A stretch of DNA of 12,488 nucleotides from Actinomycetota bacterium. GTDB lineage: Bacteria; Actinomycetota; Acidimicrobiia; Acidimicrobiales; Ilumatobacteraceae. How positions within the stretch are numbered: the first letter of the stretch is position 1; the number at the start of each line of letters is the position of its first letter. The notes under the pieces are model-generated. The model was not told where the DNA came from and ran no database searches. It saw only the letters and a list, made by a program, of their open reading frames with translations. Both the position numbers and the translations under genes were made by a program. Below are positions 6,965 through 12,488 of this stretch, piece after piece. The stretch lies in assembly GCA_009704425.1 (NCBI GenBank), contig WLEG01000030.1, forward strand, positions 1 through 12,488, read 5' to 3'.

Positions 6965-7007
6965 GATGACGCCACTGTCGAGCAACTGACACGACGGAGA
7001 TCCTCGA

Positions 7008-8987
7008 ATGACCGATTATCTCTTCTATCTGTTGCTCGGCAGTGGCGCCGGGGCCATCATCGCCGCCCTCGGCCTGGGCATGGTCGTGACCTACCAGGGG
7101 TCCGGTGTCGTCAACTTCGCCGCGGGTTCGATGGCGATGTGGGGCACCTACGTCTACGCCGAGTTGCGCAACGGCGCGTACGTCTTCCCGATTCCGGGTC
7201 TTCCCGATCGATACCACTTCGGTGACGACGTCGGCTTCCGTTGGGCGTTGCTCCTGTCGCTCCTGACGGCCGCACTGCTCGGACTTCTCGTGTACGCGGT
7301 GGTGTTCAAGCCGCTCCGGCAGGCCCCGGCGTTGGCCAAGGTGGTGGCGAGCGTCGGACTGATCATCGTGTTCATCACGTTGGTCGAACGTCGATTCCAG
7401 GACATGACCGCCATGCGCGTGGCACCCATCCTTCCGCGCGAACCGGTCACCATCACCGGTGACCTCACCGTTCCACGGGACGGGCTGTGGTTGTTGGCGA
7501 TCGTCGTGGGCCTCGCCGCGTTGCTGTGGGCCGCCAGCAAGTATCTGCGCATCGGCCTGGCCACGCGGGCCTCGGCCGAGAACGAGAAGGGCGCGGTGCT
7601 CCTCGGGTACTCCCCCGACTTCCTGGCCGCGTTGGGTTGGGTCGTCTCCACGGTGTTGGCGACGTTCGTCGCGATCCTCGCCGCCCCTCAGTTGCAACTG
7701 AACCCCAGCATCTTCACCTTCGCCTTCCTCGTTCCGGCGTTGGGTACTTCACTCATCGGGAAGTTCCAGAACTACTGGCCCACGCTCGCCACCGGTGTGC
7801 TCATCGGTATGGGTCAGTCGATCTGCACGAAGTTGCAGAACGAGATCAGTTGGTTCCCGGAGTACGGCGCGCGCGAGGGGATTCCCTTCCTCGTCATCAT
7901 CGTGACCATGGTGGTGCTCGGCGAGCGACTGCCCGAACGCGGCGCGGTGAGCAACTGGAAGTTGCCCTCGGTTCCGCAGGCTCGTGTCACGCCGGTGTCG
8001 GTTCTCGTGCCCATCGTTCTGGCGGTCGTCGGCCTGTTCGCTTTCGGCCCCCTGTGGCGGGCGGCGTTGATGACGACGCTGATCGCGTCCGTACTGGCGT
8101 TGTCGCTGGTCGTTCTCACCGGCTTCGGAGGGCAAACCTCTCTCGCGCAGATGGCCTTCGCCGGTGTCGCCGGATTCGCGTTGTCGAAGTTGGCGATGCG
8201 ATACGACGTTCCCTTCCCGATCGCACCGTTCCTGGCCGCACTCGGTGCGATGGTCTTCGGACTCTTGGTTGGATTTCCCGCCTTGCGCGTGCGGGGCACC
8301 AACTTGGCCATCGTCACTCTCGCCGGCGGAGTCACCATCGCCGAGTTCGTCTTCAAGAACCCCGCCGTCATCGGTGACATCGAGTCGGGTGGGGCGAAGG
8401 TGCCGAATCCCCGACTCGGTTCGTGGGACTTCGGTCTCGTCTTCGGCGACAAGGTCTCCCGACCGGTCTTCGGAGTGTTCCTCGTGGTGATCCTGGTGTT
8501 GCTCTGTGTCGCGGTGGCCAACGTTCGACGCGCCGGATCGGGACGCGTGATGTTGGCCGTCAGGGGAAACGAACGTGCGGCCGCCGCCATCGGGATCAAC
8601 GTGACCAACGTGAAGATGACGATGTTCGCGTTCTCGTCGTTCATCGCCGGCGTGGGAGGAACTCTCATCGCCTACCGATTCGGTTCGGTGTCGGACCTGT
8701 CGTACGGAGTGATGGCATCGCTGACGGCCCTGTCGGTGGCGTATCTCGGCGGCATCACCAGCGTCAGTGGTGCCGTCACCGCGGGCATCACCGCCACGGC
8801 CGGCGTCATGTTCTACGGAATGAATCAGGTTTTTGGTGGAATGGGTCGGTGGGAGGTGCTCATCGGCGGTGTGTTGTTGATCGCCACGGCGATCACGAAT
8901 CCCGAAGGGATCGCCGGTGGCATTCGGCTTCAGGTGGCGCGCAAGCGTCGCGAGAGAGAACTCGCGACAGTCGCCTCATCGACGTGA
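7008..8987 (+). CDS. Fused LivH-LivM-type ABC permease
   Basis: A 659-residue inner-membrane protein joining the two permease subunits of a branched-chain amino acid-type importer. Residues 1 to about 310 form the LivH half, with the family stretch GMVVTYQGSGVVNFAAGSMA (24-43) and a coupling-helix-like region at about 181-201. A hinge (about 311-328) leads to the LivM half, with VLTGFGGQTSLAQMAFAGVA (369-388) and the coupling region ERAAAAIGINVTNVKMTMFA (522-541). Many hydrophobic segments span both halves, and the C-terminus is a basic cytoplasmic tail. Single permeases of this family are roughly 290-350 residues, so the length fits a complete fusion with no frameshift. The ATG has CGGAGA 7 bases upstream. 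No LivG or LivF ATPase gene follows; the next gene is an unrelated small lipoprotein, so the ATPase must come from elsewhere. Confidence 0.93.
   Translation: MTDYLFYLLLGSGAGAIIAALGLGMVVTYQGSGVVNFAAGSMAMWGTYVYAELRNGAYVFPIPGLPDRYHFGDDVGFRWALLLSLLTAALLGLLVYAVVFKPLRQAPALAKVVASVGLIIVFITLVERRFQDMTAMRVAPILPREPVTITGDLTVPRDGLWLLAIVVGLAALLWAASKYLRIGLATRASAENEKGAVLLGYSPDFLAALGWVVSTVLATFVAILAAPQLQLNPSIFTFAFLVPALGTSLIGKFQNYWPTLATGVLIGMGQSICTKLQNEISWFPEYGAREGIPFLVIIVTMVVLGERLPERGAVSNWKLPSVPQARVTPVSVLVPIVLAVVGLFAFGPLWRAALMTTLIASVLALSLVVLTGFGGQTSLAQMAFAGVAGFALSKLAMRYDVPFPIAPFLAALGAMVFGLLVGFPALRVRGTNLAIVTLAGGVTIAEFVFKNPAVIGDIESGGAKVPNPRLGSWDFGLVFGDKVSRPVFGVFLVVILVLLCVAVANVRRAGSGRVMLAVRGNERAAAAIGINVTNVKMTMFAFSSFIAGVGGTLIAYRFGSVSDLSYGVMASLTALSVAYLGGITSVSGAVTAGITATAGVMFYGMNQVFGGMGRWEVLIGGVLLIATAITNPEGIAGGIRLQVARKRRERELATVASST
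8947..8968 (+). terminator. Hairpin in the last codons of the permease gene
   Basis: GTCGCGAG-AGAGAA-CTCGCGAC is a perfect 8-base stem with a 6-base loop, ending 19 bases before the permease stop codon's end. No U tract follows. It may help end or stabilise the operon transcript, or be a chance result of Arg/Glu-rich codons. Confidence 0.3.
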
Positions 8988-9105
8988 CGCCTTCACGAAC
9001 TCCTGAGGCTTCCTTCATCGACCACAGAGAATCGGTCACCTTGTCGCAGACGGCGAATCAGTAGGGTTCCCCCGACGGCACGCCGTCTCGAACCAAGGAG
9101 AACAC
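8988..9105 (+). promoter_or_regulatory. Intergenic region with possible promoter of the small lipoprotein gene
   Basis: This 118-base gap separates the permease from the small lipoprotein. TTGTCG (9041-9046) and TAGGGT (9062-9067), 15 bases apart, are a weak -35/-10 candidate. A perfect palindrome, GACGGC-AC-GCCGTC (9074-9087), follows close to where transcription would start, and AAGGAG (9095-9100) is a strong ribosome site. The length and the strong ribosome site suggest separate transcription from the permease unit. Confidence 0.35.
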
Positions 9106-9399
9106 ATGAAGAAGTTCATCGGAATCGCCGCGTCGATCATGGCCGTCGCCGGACTCGCCGCGTGCGGTGGAGACGACGGAGGTAGTGGAGACGTCGATCG
9201 TGACGCATTGATCGCGTTGTTCAACGAGGACGGCGACATGACCCAGGAGATGGCCGAATGTCTGGCCGACGCCACCATCGATTCGCTCGATGCCGACGAC
9301 ATGGCTTTGATCATGGACGGCGGCGATCCGAGTGCCGAGGGCGAAGCGGCGTTCATGGAGGCCATGCAGCCCTGCATCGAGTTGGAACTCGGAAGCTGA
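9106..9399 (+). CDS. Small, highly acidic secreted lipoprotein of unknown function
   Basis: A 97-residue protein with a signal peptide (MKKFIGIAASIMAVAGLAAC) whose lipobox LAAC places the lipidated Cys at 20. The mature part of 78 residues carries 22 Asp or Glu and a single Arg, an extreme negative charge. It holds two further cysteines, C52 (AECLADATIDSL) and C90 (MQPCIEL), that could form one disulfide holding a small helical domain. I know comparable small actinobacterial exported proteins with a Cys near each end of a helical region, but no function. A strong AAGGAG site lies 5 bases before the ATG. The gene is convergent with the phosphodiesterase gene, with 2 bases between the stops. 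Confidence 0.85.
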   Translation: MKKFIGIAASIMAVAGLAACGGDDGGSGDVDRDALIALFNEDGDMTQEMAECLADATIDSLDADDMALIMDGGDPSAEGEAAFMEAMQPCIELELGS

Positions 9400-9401
9400 G
9401 A

Positions 9402-10982
9402 TCAGACCGCGGTGACGGTGGGTGATCCCGCCGTCACCGCGAAGGTCTTCCACGTCGTGACGGCTGATCCCTCCACGAGGGCGTCGTCCACGATGCGGTA
9501 GTCGGCGGTCCACGACGTGGCGTCGACGGTGTGCAACGTGTACCCGCGGTGGGCGACCTCGGCGTCGATGATGTTCGGTAGCGCCACCAGCAGAGCCTCG
9601 GTGGAGGAGTCGATGTTGCCACTCGACGAGATCGACGTGGTGACGAACTCGACACCCCGTGCGGTGGAGGGATCGGTGGACGAGGTCAACTGTCCGACGC
9701 CGGCCAGGTGAATGTCTCCGGTCAGCACGACCAGATTGTCGGCCTGCGCCACCGACTCCAACAACCGATCACGAGCCGGCGCGTATCCGTCCCACTGGTC
9801 GTAGTTCAGAATCGCGGCGCCCAGTCGAATGTCGGTCATGACGGTCTGATTGGCCAGGACGCTCCACACCGCGTCGCTGGTGATGTTCTCGGCGACCCAC
9901 GCCTCTTGTCGTGAACCGAGCATCGTTCGTTCTGGTGCGGCCGCGTCGTCGCAGGCCGGGGTCAGTTGGAGCACCGCGTCTCCGCACGCTTGATCGTCGC
10001 GGTATTGACGCCCGTCCAGAACGAGCATGTTCACCAGACCACCCCAGGTGATCCGCCGGTGAATGCTCAGGTTCTCGTCCACCGGCGGGTCCAGCCGAAC
10101 CGGCATGTGTTCCCACCATGCTTGGTACGCGGCGGCCCGCCGGGCCGCGTAGCCCTCGACATCGGCCGCGTCCTGCGGTGTCAGACCGGCGTAGTTGTTC
10201 TCGACCTCGTGGTCGTCCCACGTCACGACCCACGGACACGCCGCGTGCGCCTTTTGCAGCAGTGGATCGCGGCGATAGAGCGCGTAGCGATTCCGATAGG
10301 CCACCAGATCGGTGATTTCCTCGCTGTTGTGCAACCGCACGGTTCCGTCACCGAGGGTTCCGACACCACCCTCGTAGATGTAGTCACCGAGGAAGACGAC
10401 GAGATCGGGAGACTGCTTCACCATGTCGTCGTAGGCGGTGTAAAAGCCGGCCGTGTAGTTCTGACACGAGGCGGTGGCGATACGGACCGTTTCGTTCGAC
10501 GAGGCATCGGGTGCCAGTCGGGTTGCTCCCACCGGACTGGTGAACTCACCCACCCGGAACCGGTAGTACGCCACGGTGTCGGCCGGCGGTGTCACGTCCA
10601 CATGGACGCTGTGACCGTGGCGAGCCGAAGCCACCACGTCTCCGGAACTCACGACATCGGTGAAGTCCACGTCGGTCGCCACCTCCCATCGGACCGTCAC
10701 TTCCTCGTCGGTCACCCCACCGCCGTTCGCCGGATCCGGGGCGAGTCGCGTCCAGATGATCACCGAGTTCGTGGACGGGTCACCCGAGGCCACACCGAGC
10801 GTGAAGGGGTCGACGTCGAAGGGGGCCGGGGCCAAGGTGGTCGACGTGGTCGATGTCGACGAGGGGCTCGTCGTCGACGACACGGAGTCGCCGGAACCCC
10901 CATCATCGGACTTCGAACAGGCGGCCACCACCACCGACGCGCCGAGAGCGAAGAAGAGACGACGGGAGATCGGTGTGCTCAT
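9402..10982 (-). CDS. phoD: PhoD-family alkaline phosphatase/phosphodiesterase, Tat-exported lipoprotein
   Basis: A 526-residue extracytoplasmic metallophosphoesterase of the PhoD family, which releases phosphate from mono- and diesters using iron and calcium. The signal peptide carries a twin-arginine motif (SRRLFFA, 6-12) and a lipobox VAAC with Cys 22, so it is probably folded and metal-loaded before Tat export and lipid anchoring. A Ser/Thr-rich linker (about 35-50) precedes the PhoD N-terminal domain (FTLGVASGDPSTNSVIIWTRL, in which GVASGDP is typical). Metal and catalytic motifs are in order: C173 (ASCQN), D200 and Y203 (LGDYIYE), D257-H258 (WDDHEVENNY), N378 (ANQTVM) and D423/H425 (TGDIHLAGV). 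The stop is 2 bases from the convergent lipoprotein stop. No clear Shine-Dalgarno precedes the ATG, so leaderless initiation is possible. PhoD genes are often phosphate-regulated, but I see no convincing Pho box. Confidence 0.94.
   Translation of the reverse strand: MSTPISRRLFFALGASVVVAACSKSDDGGSGDSVSSTTSPSSTSTTSTTLAPAPFDVDPFTLGVASGDPSTNSVIIWTRLAPDPANGGGVTDEEVTVRWEVATDVDFTDVVSSGDVVASARHGHSVHVDVTPPADTVAYYRFRVGEFTSPVGATRLAPDASSNETVRIATASCQNYTAGFYTAYDDMVKQSPDLVVFLGDYIYEGGVGTLGDGTVRLHNSEEITDLVAYRNRYALYRRDPLLQKAHAACPWVVTWDDHEVENNYAGLTPQDAADVEGYAARRAAAYQAWWEHMPVRLDPPVDENLSIHRRITWGGLVNMLVLDGRQYRDDQACGDAVLQLTPACDDAAAPERTMLGSRQEAWVAENITSDAVWSVLANQTVMTDIRLGAAILNYDQWDGYAPARDRLLESVAQADNLVVLTGDIHLAGVGQLTSSTDPSTARGVEFVTTSISSSGNIDSSTEALLVALPNIIDAEVAHRGYTLHTVDATSWTADYRIVDDALVEGSAVTTWKTFAVTAGSPTVTAV
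9408..9441. terminator. 34-base hairpin at convergent gene ends, possible bidirectional terminator
   Basis: CGCGGTGACGG (9408-9418) pairs perfectly with CCGTCACCGCG (9431-9441). The inner bases continue with one G-T wobble and three G-C pairs, giving about 15 pairs around a 4-base TGAT loop. It starts 9 bases after the small lipoprotein's stop and lies inside the last codons of the phosphodiesterase gene. With only 2 bases between the genes, it is the natural place to end the plus-strand transcript. No U tract follows on either strand. Confidence 0.5.
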
Positions 10983-11028
10983 GACCGAATCTTGTCAGAC
11001 GCGCGGACCCCACCGTGACGGCCGGGTC

Positions 11029-11047
11029 TCGTGAGGGGGTCTCACGA
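11029..11047. promoter_or_regulatory. Inverted repeat TCGTGAG-N5-CTCACGA
   Basis: TCGTGAGGGGGTCTCACGA is a perfect 7-base inverted repeat with a 5-base centre, 46 bases from the phosphodiesterase start and 81 bases from the next plus-strand start. It could be an operator for either gene or a hairpin. Its 7-5-7 geometry equals that of the 2939-2957 repeat, but the arms differ. Confidence 0.35.
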
Positions 11048-11115
11048 CCCATCGCTCGTCAAGCCTGATCGTCGCATCGTTCCGTCGGGGGTGGACGCTC
11101 GCCCACCCGACGAGC

Positions 11116-11122
11116 GAGGAGG
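11116..11122 (+). promoter_or_regulatory. Ribosome binding site deciding the 11129 start
   Basis: GAGGAGG is a near-ideal Shine-Dalgarno. It is 3 bases from the first ATG (11126) but 6 from the second (11129), which favours the second. Confidence 0.7.
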
Positions 11123-11128
11123 TCGATG

Positions 11129-11704
11129 ATGCGCGCGATGTGGCAGCCGGTTTCGGGTGTGTTGATGTCGGGCTTGGTGGCCTGTGGGGGTTCCATCGGG
11201 GCGGTGACCGGGGAACCTCTCGCCGAGGTCGCTCGAACGGTCGAATCCCCCGTCCAGGCGACCACCACGACGTCGCGGCCCCAACCGGTCCCGTCCTCCG
11301 ACGACGTCGTGTCGGAGTTCGATCGACTGATGACCATCCGGGTCGAGTGCGGTCGCCGACCACGCGCCTGTCGCGTGGACGACGTTGCGGCCGTCGGGTC
11401 GAGCATGCACGACGAGTTGTCGTCGCTCATGGACGCGCGCACGCGCGCGGGGATCGTCGCCTCCGGACGCGGCGCGTTGCGGTATCGCGTCGACGGTGCG
11501 CGCGTCGACGGTGACGTCGCGTCGATCACCACGTGTCTGTACGACGACGTCGTTCTGACGATGGACGGTTCGATCTTCGACGAATCGACCATGAGCGCGA
11601 TCACCGAATGGACGATGGTTCGCACGGCGCAGGGTTGGAGATGGAGCGACTGGCGTGCCATCACCTCGACGCGGGAGGGGGACCTGTGCGGATTCGCCGG
11701 ATGA
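11129..11704 (+). CDS. Secreted lipoprotein of unknown function, possible NTF2-like fold
   Basis: A 191-residue protein with a short signal peptide and lipobox LVAC (Cys 19), followed by a Thr/Ser/Pro linker (about 41-60). The folded part begins near residue 60. The C-terminal half, with alternating strands YRVDGARVDGDVASITTCLY and WTMVRTAQGWRWSDWRA, looks like the strand pattern of an NTF2/SnoaL-like cone-shaped domain; this is a visual impression only. Mature cysteines 74, 81, 136 and 187 could form two disulfides. The n-region has a single Arg and is short, so the signal peptide is weak, but the lipobox is good. The gene overlaps the next one by 19 bases, implying co-translation. No enzyme motif is visible, and I do not recognise a named family. 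Confidence 0.75.
   Translation: MRAMWQPVSGVLMSGLVACGGSIGAVTGEPLAEVARTVESPVQATTTTSRPQPVPSSDDVVSEFDRLMTIRVECGRRPRACRVDDVAAVGSSMHDELSSLMDARTRAGIVASGRGALRYRVDGARVDGDVASITTCLYDDVVLTMDGSIFDESTMSAITEWTMVRTAQGWRWSDWRAITSTREGDLCGFAG
11674..11678 (+). promoter_or_regulatory. Ribosome binding site supporting the GTG start at 11686
   Basis: GGAGG lies 7 bases before GTG 11686, inside the end of the previous gene. The ATG at 11701 would have no comparable site at good distance, so the GTG start is preferred. It also adds the positive residues RIRR needed for the signal peptide. Confidence 0.6.
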
Positions 11705-12488
11705 TCATCACCCTGTTCGTGGTGGCTCTCGTCGGGTCGCTCGTCGGTGACATTCATCGTCAGGCTCTGGCCTCCGACACGTCCGGTGGTTCGTCCGGCG
11801 GCGTCATCTGGTCCGGAGTCCAGTCCGGCACTCCCCCGACGGGTGGCTCGTCGGGGGCGTCGTCCTGCACCTGGCGCATGTTGGTCACCTTCGACTCGAC
11901 CATCGGTCGCACCACCAACATCTCGCGCGTGGTCGACGGCATTCGCTACGACCTGTACGAACGACGGTGCGGTTCGGTGTTCGCGGACATCTGGATACCC
12001 CGTCTCGCGCCGAGTCAGGTGGCGCGCAGTGCCGCGTTGCTGGTTCAGGCGCGACTGCCGAATCCGACCGTTTCGTTCGCTCCGTCGTCGGCGTCGATGG
12101 TGGTGAACGTACCCAACTGGTTCTGGGTCGACGCGTCGTGGTGGACCCCGGTGACCGCCACCGCGTGGATTCCGACCGCCTTCGGCCCGTTGTGGGCCCG
12201 CACCACGGCCACCCCCGTGTTTCTGAACCTCGTCACGCAGGACGACGGAAGCGCGTTCGGCAACGATCTCGGTTCGTCGTCGTGCGTCGGTCCGGGTTGG
12301 TCGTGGGACGTGTCGCTCGGTGACGAGTCGGTGTCACCGTGCATGTACCGGTATCGGCACGCCTCCACCTCGCGTCCGTCGGGAACGTTTCTCGGCGTCG
12401 TCGGTGTCGAGTGGCGGATCAGTTGGACATCGAGCACCGGTGCGGGCGGAACGTTGCCGTCGCACACCACGAGTTCGTTCGTCCTGAA
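11686..12488 (+). CDS. Secreted actinobacterial protein of unknown function, 3' end missing
   Basis: At least 267 residues, open to the window edge. From the GTG start it has a signal peptide (MRIRRMIITLFVVALVGSLV), then a Gly/Ser/Thr/Pro-rich segment (about 30-60). The folded part carries the stretch VVNVPNWFWVD (139-149), followed by tryptophan-rich strands and then CVGPGW (200-205) and CMYRYRH (219-225). I recall a family of exported actinobacterial proteins with a VVN(V/L)PTWLW-like motif followed by a Cys-GPG and a Cys-x-Y pair, often next to another small secreted protein; their role is unknown. Cysteines 61/95 and 200/219 are spaced as two possible disulfides. The beta-rich, Trp- and Thr-rich composition suggests an immunoglobulin-like extracellular domain. 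It overlaps the preceding lipoprotein gene by 19 bases and should be co-expressed with it. Family recall is from memory and needs a profile search. Confidence 0.72.
   Translation, partial: MRIRRMIITLFVVALVGSLVGDIHRQALASDTSGGSSGGVIWSGVQSGTPPTGGSSGASSCTWRMLVTFDSTIGRTTNISRVVDGIRYDLYERRCGSVFADIWIPRLAPSQVARSAALLVQARLPNPTVSFAPSSASMVVNVPNWFWVDASWWTPVTATAWIPTAFGPLWARTTATPVFLNLVTQDDGSAFGNDLGSSSCVGPGWSWDVSLGDESVSPCMYRYRHASTSRPSGTFLGVVGVEWRISWTSSTGAGGTLPSHTTSSFVL

Larger units (their letters stand above)
10983..11128. promoter_or_regulatory. Divergent intergenic region, PhoD-family and secreted-lipoprotein genes
   Basis: These 146 bases lie between the two divergent starts and must hold both promoters. 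One perfect palindrome at 11029-11047 is annotated separately. On the minus strand, CAAGAT lies 6 bases before the phosphodiesterase ATG, a position that would fit a -10 box of a leaderless transcript; the match is weak. No convincing -35/-10 pair is visible for the plus-strand gene. Confidence 0.4.

Noticed and set aside
6954..6975. Direct repeat GACGCCAC twice, 6 bases apart
   Set aside because: It is 8 bases long, near a hairpin and without a third copy; likely chance in GC-rich sequence.
5621..6985. 454-codon minus-strand open frame
   Set aside because: It mirrors the binding-protein gene, which has a signal peptide and family motifs; the reverse frame is Arg/Gly/His-rich with none.
9966..11018. 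350-codon plus-strand open frame
   Set aside because: It is antisense to the phosphodiesterase gene and lacks domain-like sequence.
11747..12323. Plus-strand open frames inside the last gene
   Set aside because: They are Arg/Pro/Ser-rich alternate frames of the secreted protein that starts at 11686 and runs off the window.
1..12488. CRISPR arrays, tRNA or rRNA genes, insertion sequences, attachment sites
   Set aside because: No regularly spaced repeats, cloverleaf-like sequence, transposase or terminal repeats were seen on either strand.

Overview
The window is GC-rich, with strong GC bias at third codon positions. Its lipobox lipoproteins with Ser/Thr linkers, purine-rich ribosome-binding sites, some GTG starts, and a pair of secreted proteins of an actinobacterial type all point to a high-GC actinobacterium. 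An Acidimicrobiia-like lineage fits best, but this is inference from gene content and style; no rRNA or tRNA is present. It reads as an ordinary chromosomal region: I see no IS element, integrase, CRISPR array or tRNA gene.

Layout. Minus strand, positions 1-2889: a three-gene run, read right to left, of a short-chain dehydrogenase (SDR), a zinc-independent medium-chain enone reductase overlapping it at the stop codon, and an ABC-F ATPase cut by the window edge. An 80-base divergent region (2890-2969) with two perfect inverted repeats separates this run from a plus-strand TetR regulator (2970-3617). Next come four closely spaced plus-strand genes (3686-8987): a PPOX-type flavin/F420 split-barrel protein, a carotenoid-oxygenase-family dioxygenase with all four iron-binding histidines, a lipoprotein substrate-binding protein of the branched-chain amino acid type, and a natural LivH-LivM fusion permease. 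A CRP/GlxR-like palindrome lies just before the first of these. Short hairpins sit on both sides of the binding-protein gene and at the end of the permease gene. A tiny, extremely acidic lipoprotein (9106-9399) converges with a Tat-exported PhoD-family phosphodiesterase lipoprotein (9402-10982). The two stops are 2 bases apart, and a 34-base hairpin lies inside the end of the phosphodiesterase gene. The right edge holds two overlapping genes for secreted proteins (11129-11704 and 11686 to the edge).

How the genes may work together. The binding protein plus permease make an importer that lacks its own ATPase here. Linked to it are a dioxygenase that splits conjugated double bonds, a PPOX protein, and, in the divergent TetR-linked unit, an enone reductase and an SDR. 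Carotenoid-oxygenase-type cleavage yields conjugated aldehydes or ketones, which are the kind of substrate that enone reductases and SDRs handle. The working hypothesis is a locus for importing and degrading a polyene, stilbene-like or terpenoid compound. The substrate cannot be read from the sequence.
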